64,000 nucleotides of DNA from RYN-230 sp963782185 (GCA_963782185.1 CAWAJB010000015.1:216542-280541), one strand, 5' to 3'; positions 52,030 through 62,733 are shown, numbered from the stretch's first letter. A program made the numbers and translations. Notes: generated by a model not told the origin, from the letters alone.

Positions 52030-52761
52030 TCAGACCGCGTCGCCCTTGAGGGAGAACGCGCCCAGGCGGCGGATGGCCAGCGCCAGCGCGGCCACGGTGA
52101 CCAGCGCGCCCATGACCACGGCGGTAGCCACGCCCAGGTGCGCGCCGAGGCTGGCGTCCCGGGCGACCGAGTTCGCGATCCCCAGCGAGTACTGCTCGAC
52201 CGACAGGACCCGGACCCCGCTGACCACGTTGCCCAGCAGCGACTCCCAGACCAGCAGGTACAGCAGGCCCACGGCGATGGCCCGGGTGGTGAGCACGGAG
52301 ATCATCACGAACACGGCGTTGTAGATGACCGAGCCGGCCAGCGCCCCTGCGAACAGCCCGATGGCCAGCCTGGTCGCGCCGCCGGTGGCGATCAGCCCGG
52401 CCAGCAGCTCCGGCACCGCGGCGAACGCCATGGTCAGCCCGGTGGCCACCGCGAACTTGCTGAGGATCACGGTGGACCGGGGCACGGGAGTGGCCAGCAG
52501 GTGCACCACGCTGCCGTCGTCGATCTCGGCCCCCAGCACGCTGGTCCCGACGATCAGCGCGGTGAGCGGCAGCACCACGGCCAGCCCGAAGCCGCCCAGG
52601 ATCGCGGTCGGCCAGTCGGCCTGGGCCGGGCCCGCCGCCTTCAGCAGCGCGGAGACCAGCACCAGGATCAGCGGCGGGAGCGCGAACAGCAGCGCCCGCT
52701 TGCGGCCCAGCGTGGCGCGCAGGGTGATCGAGGCCACGGTCCTGGCCTGTACCGACAACAT
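52030..52761 (-). CDS. ABC-2 type permease 2 (right arm)
   Basis: Intact 243-residue copy of 47729-48460. Changes include MLSVQ for MLPVQ, VPELLAG for VPVLLAG and LAIGLFAG for LAIGMFAG. Last gene of the right-arm exporter operon. V to E inside a helix (VPELLAG) is the least conservative change. Confidence 0.9.
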   Translation of the reverse strand: MLSVQARTVASITLRATLGRKRALLFALPPLILVLVSALLKAAGPAQADWPTAILGGFGLAVVLPLTALIVGTSVLGAEIDDGSVVHLLATPVPRSTVILSKFAVATGLTMAFAAVPELLAGLIATGGATRLAIGLFAGALAGSVIYNAVFVMISVLTTRAIAVGLLYLLVWESLLGNVVSGVRVLSVEQYSLGIANSVARDASLGAHLGVATAVVMGALVTVAALALAIRRLGAFSLKGDAV

Positions 52762-52762
52762 C

Positions 52763-53674
52763 TCAGGCCTCCACCAGGTAGGCGAACACGCTCTCCAGCG
52801 ACTCATCCTCGGGCAGCAGCTCACGGAGCTGGATGCCATGCTCCCGCGTGAGCCCGGCGATCTCCCGGCTGAACGCGCCGTAGTCCGAGGCCTTCACCTG
52901 CAGCCCGCGGCCGCTCATCTCCACCCCGCTCACGGAGGGCCGGCCGATCAGCGCCGCGCCCAGCCGCCGGTCGTCGGAGGTGCGCACCAGGAACACGTGC
53001 GGCCGGCTGGTCATCAGCCGCCGGATGGCGCGGAAGTCCCCGGACGCGGCCAGCCGCCCGGCCACGATGACCTGGATGGTGCCGGACAGCCGCTCCACTT
53101 CCTCCAGGATGTGCGAGCTGAACAGGATCGTGCGGCCCTCGTCGCCGAGGGTCTCCAGCAGGTCCATCATGTGCAGCCGCTGCCGCGGGTCCATCCCGTT
53201 GAACGGCTCGTCGAGCAGGAGCAGCTCCGGGTCGTGCACCAGCGCCGCCGCGACCTTGATCCGCTGCCGCATGCCCTTGGAGTACGTCGCGATCTTCCGG
53301 TCCTGCGCGGCCGCCATCTCCACGATCGCGATGACGTGCTGCGCGGAGCGGTCCGGGTCGGGCAGCTTGTGCAGCCGCGCGGTGGCCCGGACGAACTCCA
53401 GCCCGGTCAGGAACGGGTAGACGGCGGGACGCTCGGGCACCAGGCCGAGGGTCCGGTAAATGTCCGGGTTGCGCCACGCCGGGGCGCCGCCGACGGTGAG
53501 CTCACCCCGGGACGGCTCCAGGAACCCGGAGATCAGGTGCAGCAGCGTGGACTTCCCGGCGCCGTTCGGGCCGAGCAGCCCGGTGACGCCCGGGCCGATC
53601 GTCATCGTGATGTCGTTGATCGCGACCACGTTGCCGTACCAGCGGGACACGTGGGACAGCTCGATCGCGCTCAC
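52763..53674 (-). CDS. ABC transporter ATP-binding protein 2 (right arm)
   Basis: Intact 303-residue copy of 46816-47727. Walker A GPNGAGKST, signature YSKGMRQR and Walker B LLLLDEPFNGMDP are unchanged. Differences such as SAIEL for STIEL, NPDIYR for NPDLYR and PAVYPF for PAIYPF are conservative. The GTG start overlaps the upstream permease stop as in the left arm. Confidence 0.94.
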   Translation of the reverse strand: MSAIELSHVSRWYGNVVAINDITMTIGPGVTGLLGPNGAGKSTLLHLISGFLEPSRGELTVGGAPAWRNPDIYRTLGLVPERPAVYPFLTGLEFVRATARLHKLPDPDRSAQHVIAIVEMAAAQDRKIATYSKGMRQRIKVAAALVHDPELLLLDEPFNGMDPRQRLHMMDLLETLGDEGRTILFSSHILEEVERLSGTIQVIVAGRLAASGDFRAIRRLMTSRPHVFLVRTSDDRRLGAALIGRPSVSGVEMSGRGLQVKASDYGAFSREIAGLTREHGIQLRELLPEDESLESVFAYLVEA

Positions 53675-54600
53675 TGGAGCACACCCGCCTTCCGGTAACG
53701 GGCGGCCAGTCCGCCGGCCGCGGCCGCCAGCAGCAGCACGAACATCACGCCGTACAGCGGCCCGTAGCCGGCTGGCGGCGGGACCGGCCCGGGCGAGGTG
53801 CCGCCGAGCCACTCACGCAGCCCGTCCAGCACGGTGAACGGGCTGACCAGGCCGGATAGCCGCGCCCCCGCGTCGGCCACCCCGGCTCCGCCGGTGACCG
53901 GTCCCCGCCCGGTCGCGACCCCGCGCAGCAGCCCGGCCAGGGCCCAGCTGAGGAAGAAGCAGATCGCGATGCTGCCGGTCGCGTACGCGCGGCGCCCGCT
54001 GAGCGAGGCGAGCGCGAGCCCGATCGAGGCGAGCAGCACCGCCCAGGCCAGCCCGACCAGCAGGCCGGGGATCAGCGCCCGGGTCTGGTCCCAGATCGCT
54101 GCCCCGCCGTGCGCCTGGCTGACCGAGCCCAGGTAGAGCAGCAGCAGCGGGATCTCCAGCAGGGCCAGGCAGGCCAGGATGAACGCGCCCAGCTTGGCCA
54201 GCGGGTAGTCGAGCCGGCGCAGCGGCCGCGAGAAGTACAGCGGCAGCACGTGGCTGCGCAGGTCCCGGGACACCAGCTCGGGCGCCTGGGCCGCGACGAA
54301 GATGATCATGACGAGCACCCGGAGCTGGAACACGTAGGTGTCGTAGTCGACCACCTGGCCGCCGTGCGTGGCCAGCGAGATGGCGTTGACCACCGCGGGC
54401 ACGCACATGAGCACGAACGCGATGACCGGGATGATCTTGGCCTTGGCGCCGCGGCCGATGCCGAACGCGGACCGCAGGCTGTGCCAGGCCAGGGCCCGGA
54501 TGATGGCGGCCCGGCCCAGCCGCGGCCCCTCGTAGTGCCGGTAGCCGATGTCGTGGATGACACCGGCCCGGGCCGCGGGCTCCCCGCTGTGCGTGGTCAC
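53671..54600 (-). CDS. ABC-2 type permease 1 (right arm)
   Basis: Intact 309-residue copy of 45890-46819. Replacements are mostly conservative (VVDYDTY for VVEYDTY, GPVTGG for GPITGG, YATGS for YASGS); IWDQTR for IWAQTR is the exception. It keeps the four-base overlap with ATPase 1. Confidence 0.9.
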   Translation of the reverse strand: MTTHSGEPAARAGVIHDIGYRHYEGPRLGRAAIIRALAWHSLRSAFGIGRGAKAKIIPVIAFVLMCVPAVVNAISLATHGGQVVDYDTYVFQLRVLVMIIFVAAQAPELVSRDLRSHVLPLYFSRPLRRLDYPLAKLGAFILACLALLEIPLLLLYLGSVSQAHGGAAIWDQTRALIPGLLVGLAWAVLLASIGLALASLSGRRAYATGSIAICFFLSWALAGLLRGVATGRGPVTGGAGVADAGARLSGLVSPFTVLDGLREWLGGTSPGPVPPPAGYGPLYGVMFVLLLAAAAGGLAARYRKAGVLQ

Positions 54601-55595
54601 GCTGCTCCTTCCCGGTCGCCGCCGCGGTCAGCACCGTCGCGGAACAGTTCCTCGACGTGCCGCCTGCGCTGCTCCAGCCGGTTCAGCGGCAGGCCCAGGT
54701 CCGCCACGGCGTCGCGGACCAGGTCGTAGGTCTCGCCGGAGGTGATCTGGACCAGCAGCGCCCGCTCGTCGCGACGGGGCTGCAGCCCCCGGGCGGCCAG
54801 CTCGGCTTCCAGCTGCGCCGTGCCCTCGTCGACCTCGACCACCAGCACCTGGCTGGCCTGGGTGAAGCTGGTCATCGTGTCGGCGCGGAGCAGCCGCCCG
54901 CTGTCGATCACCACCAGGTGGTCACAGATCTGCTCGATCTCGCCCAGCAGGTGCGAGGAGACGAGGATCGAGATGCCGAACTCGGTCCCGATCCGGCTGA
55001 CCAGGTCCAGCATCGCGGACCGGCCCGCGGGGTCCAGGCCGATGGTGGGCTCGTCCAGCAGCAGCAGCCGCGGGTCCCCGACCAGCGCCTGGGCCAGCTT
55101 GACCCGCTGCTTCATGCCGGTGGAGTAGGTGCCGATCTGCCGGTACCGCTCCTCGTACAGGCCGACGTGGCGGAGCGATTCGGCGGCCCGCTCCTTGGCC
55201 GCGGTCGGCGGCAGCCCGGACATCCGGCCCAGGTGGGTGACGAACTCGGTCGCGGCGACGTCCGGCGGCAGGCAGTCGTGCTCGGGCATGTACCCGCATC
55301 GCGCCCTGATCCGTTCGCCGTCCCGCGCGCAGTCCAGGCCGAGCACGGCCGCCTGGCCGCCGGTCGGGGTGAGCAGCCCGAGCAGGATCTTGATCAGGGT
55401 GGACTTGCCCGCGCCGTTCGCCCCGACCAGCCCGGTGATACCCGGGCCGACCCGCACGGACAGCTGGTCCAGGGCGATCACCGCGCCCGGGTACCGCATG
55501 GAGAGGGCTGAGGTTTCAACAACCGCCGCAACGAAACCCGGCCCGGGGCCCGTCCCCCCGGGCGGCCCGGCCTGCAGCGGCACTGGTGCGGTCAC
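54597..55595 (-). CDS. ABC transporter ATP-binding protein 1 (right arm)
   Basis: Intact 332-residue copy of 44895-45893 with about six changes (LQAGPP for LHAGPP, VIDSGR for VIESGR, FTQASQ for FTQVSQ, YDLVRD for YDQVRD). All nucleotide-binding motifs are unchanged. The promoter gap to the kinase (55596-55793) is also retained. Confidence 0.94.
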   Translation of the reverse strand: MTAPVPLQAGPPGGTGPGPGFVAAVVETSALSMRYPGAVIALDQLSVRVGPGITGLVGANGAGKSTLIKILLGLLTPTGGQAAVLGLDCARDGERIRARCGYMPEHDCLPPDVAATEFVTHLGRMSGLPPTAAKERAAESLRHVGLYEERYRQIGTYSTGMKQRVKLAQALVGDPRLLLLDEPTIGLDPAGRSAMLDLVSRIGTEFGISILVSSHLLGEIEQICDHLVVIDSGRLLRADTMTSFTQASQVLVVEVDEGTAQLEAELAARGLQPRRDERALLVQITSGETYDLVRDAVADLGLPLNRLEQRRRHVEELFRDGADRGGDREGAA

Positions 55596-55793
55596 GTGTC
55601 TCGTGCTCCCCTCGTCGCGTCGTCGCGGTGGGTTCCAGCCTGGCGCCCAGGCGGCCGCGCGTCATCATCCCGGGGAATGGCTTTCGCCGTCACGCCCTGG
55701 CCTGACCTGCCCGCCCGCGTGCCCCGGGTCAGACCGGCAGCGTACGACCGCGGGCGGACGCCCGGAGGCGCCCTGCGGCGTTACCGTTAGCTG

Positions 55794-57192
55794 GTGAGCG
55801 GAGCAACCGGACCGCCGCTGGGCGCGCGGCTGAGGCGGCGGTTCTGGATAGCGCTGGACTACGCCGCCGCGGCGTTGTTCGCCGTGCTCATGTTTGGTGT
55901 GCTGGTGGTCCATCCCGCGAACGGGCCCCGGTCCCTGGGCGGGCTGCTGGCCCCCCGGGACGTCCTGCTGGCCGTGCTGGCCCTCGGCTTGTCCGTCCCG
56001 GTCGCCATCCGGCGCCGGGTGCCGGTCCGGTCCCTGGCCATCGTGCTGGCCGGGTGCCTGGTCACCCTGGTCATCGGCGGGGAGATCACCCGCGGCCCGT
56101 TCCTGCCGCTGGCGGTGGTGCTGTACCTGGTCGCGTCGACCTGCCGCCGGGGGATCGCGCTGGCCGGCCTGGCCGGGTCGCTGGGCCTGCTGATCGCGCA
56201 GGGCGTGGTGCTGCACTTCGACGGGCTGGGGTCCGGCAACGCGACCGCCGCCGGGCTGGTCCTCACCATCTTCTGGATGGTCGGGTACCTGGTGCAGCAG
56301 CGGCGGACCTACGTCGCGCACCTGCGGGACCGGGCGGCCACCGACGCGGTCACCCGGGAACGGCTCCGGATCGCCCGGGAACTGCACGACGTCGTGGCGC
56401 ACAGCATGACGGTGGTCACCGTGCAGGCCGGCTTCGGCGAGTACGTGTTCGACAGCCAGCCCGCCGAGGCCCGGGCCGCGCTGGGCGCGATCCAGGCGGT
56501 GAGCCGCGAGGCGCTGGGCGAGATGCAGCGGATGCTGTGCGTGCTCCGCCAGACGGACGGGGACATCGCGGCGGCCGACGCGGGACTGGCCCAGGACGCT
56601 CCGCCGCCGCAGGAACCAGCGCCACCGGGATCACTGCCACCGGGACCGGCGCAGCCGGACTGGCTGCGGCCCCCGCCGCAGTTCCCCCGCGGCTCCGCTG
56701 GCCCCCGCGCCTGGACTGGCCAACCTGGACCGACTGGTGGAGCGGACCGCGGGCGCCGGGGTGACGGTGACCGTCGAGCAGATCGGCACGCCGCGCAGCC
56801 TGCCCGCCAGCCTCGACCTGTCCGCCTACCGCATCGTGCAGGAGGCGCTGACCAACGTGGTCAAGCACTCCGGCGCGGACCGCTGCCACGTGGTGCTCGA
56901 GTACGGCGCCGGCAGCCTGCTCGTCGAGATCACCGATCCCGGGCTCGGCGTGCCGTCTGAGGTGGGCGCGCCGTCCGAGGTCGCCGCGCCGGCCAGGGCG
57001 GGCACGCCGGCGGGGGCCGCCGTCGCGGTCCGGCCGCCCGTCCGCGTGGGCGGCCCGGAACGCGCCGGGCACGGGATCATCGGCATGCGGGAGCGGGTCA
57101 GCCTGTGCGGCGGCAGCCTGCATGCGCTGCCCCGGCCGGGCGGCGGATTCGTGGTGCGGGCCCGGCTGCCACTCCCCTCGGGGCGGTCATGA
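55794..57192 (+). pseudogene. Sensor histidine kinase, frameshifted (right arm)
   Basis: Copy of 43299-44696. The membrane part and HisKA_3 box (RIARELHDVVAHSMTVV) are intact in the first frame. One base is missing near 56600 (GCTGCCGCC to GCTCCGCC) and two are gained near 56686, so the ATPase domain (AYRIVQEALTNVVKHSGADR, GHGIIGMRERVSLCGGSL) lies in another frame from about 56737. As sequenced, it yields a kinase without its ATP-binding domain. The shift falls in the dispensable Ala/Pro linker. Confidence 0.85.
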
Positions 57193-57860
57193 CCCTGCGC
57201 GTGCTGGTCGCCGACGACCAGGCCCTGGTCCGGGCAGGTTTCCGCGGCATCGTCGCGGCCACGCCCGGGTTCAGCGTGGTCGGCGAGGCCGGCACCGGCA
57301 GCGAGGCGGTCGAGCAGGCCCGGCGGCACCGCCCCGACGTGGTGCTGATGGACGTCCGGATGCCGGTCATGGACGGCATCGAGGCCACCCGGCAGATCAC
57401 CCGGTCGCCCGCCACGAGCGACGTGCGGGTACTCATCCTGACCACGTTCGACCTCGACGAGTACGTGTTCGCCGCGCTGCGTGCCGGGGCCAGCGGGTTC
57501 CTGCTCAAGAGCATCTGGCCCGGCGAGCTCCTCAACGCGATCCAGGTGATCGCGGCGGGCGACGCGCTGCTCGCCCCGAGCGTGACCCGCCGCCTGGTCG
57601 AGGAGTTCGCCCGCACGCCACCGCTCACCCCGGCCGTTACCGCCGACGGGGGCGCCCTCGACGTGATCACCGCCCGGGAGCGCGAGGTGCTGGCCCTGGT
57701 GGCTGGCGGCCTGTCGAACACGGAGATCGCCAAGCGCCTGGACATCACCCCCGCCACCACGAAGACGCACGTGGGGCACCTGCTTACCAAGCTCGGCGCC
57801 CGGGATCGCGTGCACCTGGTCATACTGGCCTACCAGGCGGGCCTGGCCACCCCCGCGTAG
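57189..57860 (+). CDS. LuxR-type response regulator (right arm)
   Basis: Intact 223-residue copy of 42631-43302; ATG start where the left arm has GTG. Phospho-Asp (DVVLMDVRMP) and the LuxR helix-turn-helix are unchanged. One notable change is KSIWPGEL for KSISPGEL directly after the conserved Lys. Its partner kinase is broken, so it may be orphaned or could respond to the left-arm kinase. Confidence 0.93.
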   Translation: MTLRVLVADDQALVRAGFRGIVAATPGFSVVGEAGTGSEAVEQARRHRPDVVLMDVRMPVMDGIEATRQITRSPATSDVRVLILTTFDLDEYVFAALRAGASGFLLKSIWPGELLNAIQVIAAGDALLAPSVTRRLVEEFARTPPLTPAVTADGGALDVITAREREVLALVAGGLSNTEIAKRLDITPATTKTHVGHLLTKLGARDRVHLVILAYQAGLATPA

Positions 57861-57865
57861 GAGAC

Positions 57866-57990
57866 CATGACCAGCAGGCAGACAGCAGTCCCGGCGCGGG
57901 AGCCTGCCCCGGACGCGCCAGCCCGGTCATGAGGCCCGGCCGCCCGATGAGGCCTCGCTGGCCGAGGGCCAGCGGGGTGACCTGCGAGGC
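57866..57990 (+). pseudogene. DUF4129 gene, short remnants (right arm)
   Basis: The first 16 codons (MTSRQTAVPAREPAPD) survive, then a stop. A second scrap, PPDEASLAEGQRGDL (near 57937-57980), corresponds to residues just after the membrane part of the left protein. The repeat array, the helices and the DUF4129 domain itself are deleted. Confidence 0.8.
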
Positions 57991-57995
57991 TCGCC

Positions 57996-58413
57996 GTGAC
58001 CGGCCCGCCACCACCCGGCCCGGTCACGGCCCGGCCCGGCGGCGGCCCGGCAGGACCCTGGCGGCGGGCGCTGCCCGAGATCGTCATCGCCGCCGCCGTG
58101 GCCGCGACCGCGGCGGCTGGTTAGCGGTGGCCGGTCCTGGCGGCTTCGCGGCGGCGGCGGTGACGGCCGGGGTGATCAGCCTACTGGTGCTGCGCAGCCT
58201 GGTCCGCGCGCCGTCGCTGGGGTTCTCCCCCGAGGATGTCAGCGGCCCCGACCCGGCGGTGCCCGCGCCGGTACTGTCGTCCTTCCCGCGCCAGTGGCGG
58301 CGGCGGTCCCGGCTGGCCGACGCCCAGGCTTCAATGACAGCCTACGAGGCAGGCCTGCGCGGCCAGCTGGAACACCTGCTCGCCTCGCGGCTCGCGGAGC
58401 GGCCTCGCCGCCC
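57996..58413 (+). pseudogene. Membrane protein of MoxR run, broken 5' half (right arm)
   Basis: Starts like 40832-41476 (VTGPPPPGPVTARPGG ... EIVIAAAVAATAAAG) and meets a stop near 58123. In the next frame it resumes AVAGPGGFAAAAVTAGVISLLVLRSLVRAPSLG and runs to LASRLAER. There it is joined abruptly to the 3' end of the gamma-glutamyltransferase copy at about 58400-58413. MoxR, DUF58 and the last membrane protein are missing. Confidence 0.82.
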
Positions 58414-58417
58414 GCGT

Positions 58418-60274
58418 TCAGCGGCCGGCGGCGTACCCCTGCATGCCGCGGGGGTTCGCGGCCGCGTAGAGCATCCCGCCATCCCGGGCCACCGCGCTGA
58501 CCCGGCCCAGCGACCACGGCGGCCGCACCGTGACCGGTGCCCCGGCGGCGCAGCTCGGCCAGCACCGCGGTCCCGGCGCGCTCCTCAACGTCGACCGCCA
58601 GCGGCGACGATCGCGCGGGTAGAACGACGACGGGAAGTGCCGGGTGTGGAACGCGGGCGCGTCGATCGCCTCCTGCAGGTTCATCCCGAACAGCACGTGC
58701 CGCAGGAAGAAGGCCAGCGTCCACTGGTCCTGCTGGTCCCCGCCGGGCGTGCCGAAGGCCAGGTACGGCTCACCGCCGCGCAGCGCCAGGCTCGGGGTCA
58801 GCGTGGTCCGCGGGCGCTTGCCCGGGGCGAGGCTGTTGGGCAGGCCCGGGGTGAGAGTGAACATCTGGGCCCGGGTCCCCAGGCAGAACCCGAGGCCGGG
58901 GATCACGGGCGAGCTCTGCAGCCAGCCCCGCTCGGCGTGGCCGACACCATGTTCCCGAACCGGTCCGCGGCGTCCAGGTGGCAGGTGTCCCCCCGGTTCG
59001 GCTCGGGTCCGCACGGGCGCCCTGGCCGGTGACCTCCCAGGCCGGGCGGGCCGCGGCCCCGGACTCCTCCGCGGTCGGCTCCGCCGAGGCCATCCCGCCC
59101 GGGACGCGGACCTGCCCGGTGGCGTACCCGGGCAGCCGCGGCTCGGCGCCGCCAGGAGCACCCGGACGCAGATCCGGGGATGCTGAGGGGCCGACCAGGG
59201 ACCTGCGTTTCGTTGCGTAAGACTGTGACAGCAGGTCATCGAGCGGGACGGCAGCGAACCTCGGATCGCCGTACCAGGCCTCGCGGTCGGCAAAAGCCAG
59301 TTTCGCGCTCTCGACCACGGTGTGGACGAAATCCGGGCCTGCCGGGTCCATCCCCGCCACGCCGAGCCCGTCGAGCAGGGCCAGCTGCTGCAGGAAGACC
59401 GGGCCCTGGCCCCACGGTCCCGTCTGCATACGGTGAGACCCGCAAAGTCGAGGGTCACGGGCTCTTCCGCGCTGGCCCGCCACCCGGCCAGGTCCGCCGG
59501 GCTGAGCAGGGCCCGGTGCCGCTCCCCGGTCACGTCCATGACCTCGGCCGCAGCCAGGTAGGCGCCGGCCGCGTCGGCGACGAAGCCCTCGTAGAAGGCG
59601 CGCCGGGCGGCCTCGATCTGCACGTCGCGGCCGGCGCCGCCCGCCTCGGCCTCGTCCAGGATCCGCTGGTAGGTCGCGGCCAGGTCCGGGTTGGCGAAGC
59701 GGGACCCGGTGGCGGGCACTCCCCCGGCCAGGTAAACCTCCGCCGAGCTGGGCCAGTACTCGCGGAAGACGGGCTCCGCGGCCGCGATCCCGGCGCTTAC
59801 CCCGGCGGTCATCGGGTAGCCGTCCCGCGCGTACCCGATCGCGTACTGCATGACGTCGCGCAGCCGCATCCGGCCGTGCCGCCCGAGCAGCAGCATCCAG
59901 GTGCCGAAGGCAGCGGGCACGCACGCGGGAGCAGGCCGTTGCCGGGGACCAGGTCGAGGTCCAGGACGCCGAACGCGTCCAGCGTGGCGCGGCCCGGCGC
60001 GGGTCCTGCCGTCCAGCACGAACACGCCGGTGCTGGACGGATCGATGGTCCCGGCGTCGTAGCCGATGATCGGGACCTCGCCGCCCAGGCCGTTCATGTG
60101 CGGCTCGACCACCTGCAGGACCAGGCCGGCCGCCACCGCCGCGTCGAAGGCGGTACCGCCTGCCTCCAGCACCGCCATCCCGGACGCGGTGGCCAGCCAG
60201 TGGGTGGAGGCGATCATGCCGAAGGTGCCCGCGAGCTGCGGCCGCGTCGTGAACGAGGAACCCTGCGGCAGCAT
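58418..60274 (-). pseudogene. Gamma-glutamyltransferase, nine single-base deletions (right arm)
   Basis: Copy of 35804-37669, nine bases shorter. The deletions I can place are at about 60020 and 60012 (GGG to GG), 59933 (TT to T), 59427 (AA to A), 59003 (GG to G), 58926 (GGGGG to GGGG), 58616 (AA to A) and two near 58535-58550. They come in sets of three, so an open frame still spans the gene, but stretches between are read out of frame. The nucleophile block GDTCHLDVADRFG lies in such a stretch, so the product would be dead. Confidence 0.87.
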
Positions 60275-60465
60275 CGGCACTCCTGACGGCGCGGCCCGGC
60301 CCGGGCCGGGGGTCGGGTGGGAATCAGCTGCCATAATCGCCTGGGCCCGCCGGCCCCGGCAACCGGGGCGGCATCCGGCCCCGCGCAACCGGGGCGCCGC
60401 ACGCTGCGTCGTAACAGTCAGGACACCCCCCGGGGCAGGGCCCCGCCACGATAAGGAAACCGCCC

Positions 60466-61152
60466 ATGAGACCATCCGCCCACGCCGCCCGCCGGCTCAG
60501 CGCCGCAGCCGCATTGCTGTGCACGGGGGCCCTCGCGGCGGCTTGCGGATCGACCAGCAGCAACAGCTCCGCCGGAAGCAAGGCGTCCACGGCTGCCACG
60601 GCCGCCACGACGGGGGCCTCGGCGGCCTCGAGCGCCCCGCAACCCACAGCGGCCACCACCCCTGCGACCCCGCCGAGCTCGCCCTCGGCTCCCGCGTGCT
60701 CGCCCGCCGACCTGTCCGCGGCGGTGAACTCCAGCCGCGGCGGCGCCGCCGCGGGCAGCACCTACTACCCGCTGAACTTCACGAACACGTCGAAGAGCTC
60801 GTGCTACCTGTACGGCTATCCGGGCGTCTCGTTCGTGACCAGCCCGTCCGGGAGCCAGATCGGCGAGCCGGCCTCCCGCAACCCGGCGGTCGCGCCGAGC
60901 ACGGTCATCCTGTCCCCGGGCGGGACCGCGCACGTGACGATCCAGGTCGTCGACGCGCTGAACTACAGCAAGTCCGACTGCAAGCCGGTCACCGCGCACT
61001 GGCTCAAGGTGTACCCGCCGGGCCAGTTCACCGCCCTTTACGTCAAGTTCTCGTCGCTGACCTGCTCTGCGCAGCTTCCGGCGAAGCTCGGCAGCCCGCT
61101 CACCGTGGACGCGGTGAAGGGCGGCCAGGGCCAGCCCGGCCAGGGCCTGTGA
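60466..61152 (+). CDS. DUF4232 lipoprotein (right arm)
   Basis: Intact 228-residue copy of 34925-35611. The lipobox AAAC and the DUF4232 domain are the same. Differences: SAGSKAST for SAGGQAST, CYLYGYPG for CFLFGYPG, ILSPGG for ILPPGG. It is open although both neighbours are broken. Confidence 0.88.
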   Translation: MRPSAHAARRLSAAAALLCTGALAAACGSTSSNSSAGSKASTAATAATTGASAASSAPQPTAATTPATPPSSPSAPACSPADLSAAVNSSRGGAAAGSTYYPLNFTNTSKSSCYLYGYPGVSFVTSPSGSQIGEPASRNPAVAPSTVILSPGGTAHVTIQVVDALNYSKSDCKPVTAHWLKVYPPGQFTALYVKFSSLTCSAQLPAKLGSPLTVDAVKGGQGQPGQGL

Positions 61153-61203
61153 ACTCCCGGCCCCGCCGTCCGCCGGGCCGCCCGGCCCGGTAGCGTCGGG
61201 GTC

Positions 61204-62733
61204 ATGGATGACCTTCCCCCCCGGGTCCGGGCGGTCTGTGATCTCGACGTCGCCGAGGCGCGCGAGTACAGCGGGCGCCACGAGTACGACGGCAAGATCC
61301 AGGACCTGTCCCCCGGCGGGGTCCGGGACGGCCTGGCCCGGCTGACGGCGGCCGCGGCCTCCGGCGCGCGGCTCGACGACACGCACGACGAATCCCACCT
61401 GGCCGCGTTCGAGCGGCGGGCCCAGGCCGTCTACGGTGACCTGGAACTGCACCGGCGCAACCCGCTGGCCCATCTCGCCGAGATGGACCTGGCCTGCTAC
61501 GACCGCGACTACGCGCCGGCGCAGGAGCGCGAGCGGGCCCAGCTGCAGCACCTGGCCGCCTGGCCGCAGGCGGTGGACGCGGCGCTGGCGTCGCTGGACC
61601 AGGTCAGCACCCCGGTGGCGAGCGCGCTGATCTCCGGCATCCGGGGCCTGGCCGCGGGCATCCCGCCGACCGCCCCGCCGGGCGTGGCCGCACGGGCCAT
61701 CGCCGCGCACGCCAGGCTCGTCACGCATGTCGAGCAGGCGGCCACGGACGGGGATCCCGATCCCGCGCTGGGCGCGGCGGGCCTGCGCAGCCTGATGAGC
61801 ACGGCCGAGGACATCGACGTCGATCTCGGCCTGCTGGCCGAACGGGCTGACGCGGAGCGGGACCGGCTGCTCAACCGGCTGGCCGAGGACTGCGCCCGGA
61901 TCGACGCGGGCCGCCCGCCGCTGGAACTGTGCCGGGACCTGGTCCGTGAGCACCCGGGGCCGGAGGGAGTGATCGACGCGGCCCAGCGTGGCGCCGAAGA
62001 GGCGATCGCGTTCACCCGGGACCGGAACCTGGTGCCCTACCACGACGGTGTCTGCCTGGTCGGGCCCGCGCCGGAGTCACGGCGCTGGGCCATGGCCATG
62101 ATCTCCACGAACGCCCCCGGTGAGCCGGAGGGGCCCTCCTGGTTCTACGTGACCCCGCCCGACCCCCTGTGGCCGCGGCGGGAGCAGCAGGAATGGCTGG
62201 AGGTGTTCAGCGACACCACGCTGCCCGGGATCGTCGTGCACGAGGTCGCGCCGGGACATTTCTCGCACGGCCGTGCGCTGCGCCGGGCGCCGGGGCCGGT
62301 GCGCCGGACCCTGCACTCGGCGGCGTTCGTGGAGGGCTGGGCGCATTACGCCGAGGAGCTGTGCGTCGAGGAGGGGTTCCGCGGCGACGATCCCCGCTTC
62401 GCGGTGGGGGTGTGGCTGGAGGCCCTGGTCCGGGTGACCCGGCTGGCCTGCTCGATTGGCGTGCACACGGCGGGCATGAGCGTGGCGGAAGGCGCCCGCC
62501 GGTTCGAGGCGGACACGCACTGTCCGGGCCTGCGCCCTGTCGGAGGCCCGGCGGGCCACGTTCGACCCGACGTACGGGCGCTACACGTGGGGCAAGCTCG
62601 AGATCATGGACCTGCGCGAGCGGGCCCGCAAGGAGTGGGGAACCGGCTTCACGCTGCTGCGCTTCCACACCGCGCTGATGGAACTCGGCTCCCCGCCCTC
62701 GGCCTCCTCGGCACGGCCCTGGACCGCGGCTGA
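61204..62733 (+). pseudogene. DUF885 protein, frameshifted near C-terminus (right arm)
   Basis: Copy of 33341-34873. The first 440 residues, including the HEVAPGHF metal motif and EGWAHYAEEL, are in frame. One base is missing near 62521 (CCTG to CTG), so the block with YGRYTWGKLEIMDL is out of frame, and the frame returns only in the last residues after a further loss near 62697 (CCCC to CCC). The total is three bases shorter than the left copy. Activity is uncertain because the lost block is conserved in the family. Confidence 0.85.

Noticed and set aside
58418..60475. Right-arm GGT as an intact 685-residue protein
   Set aside because: The frame is open only because deletions come in threes; long internal parts, including the nucleophile block, are read in the wrong frame.
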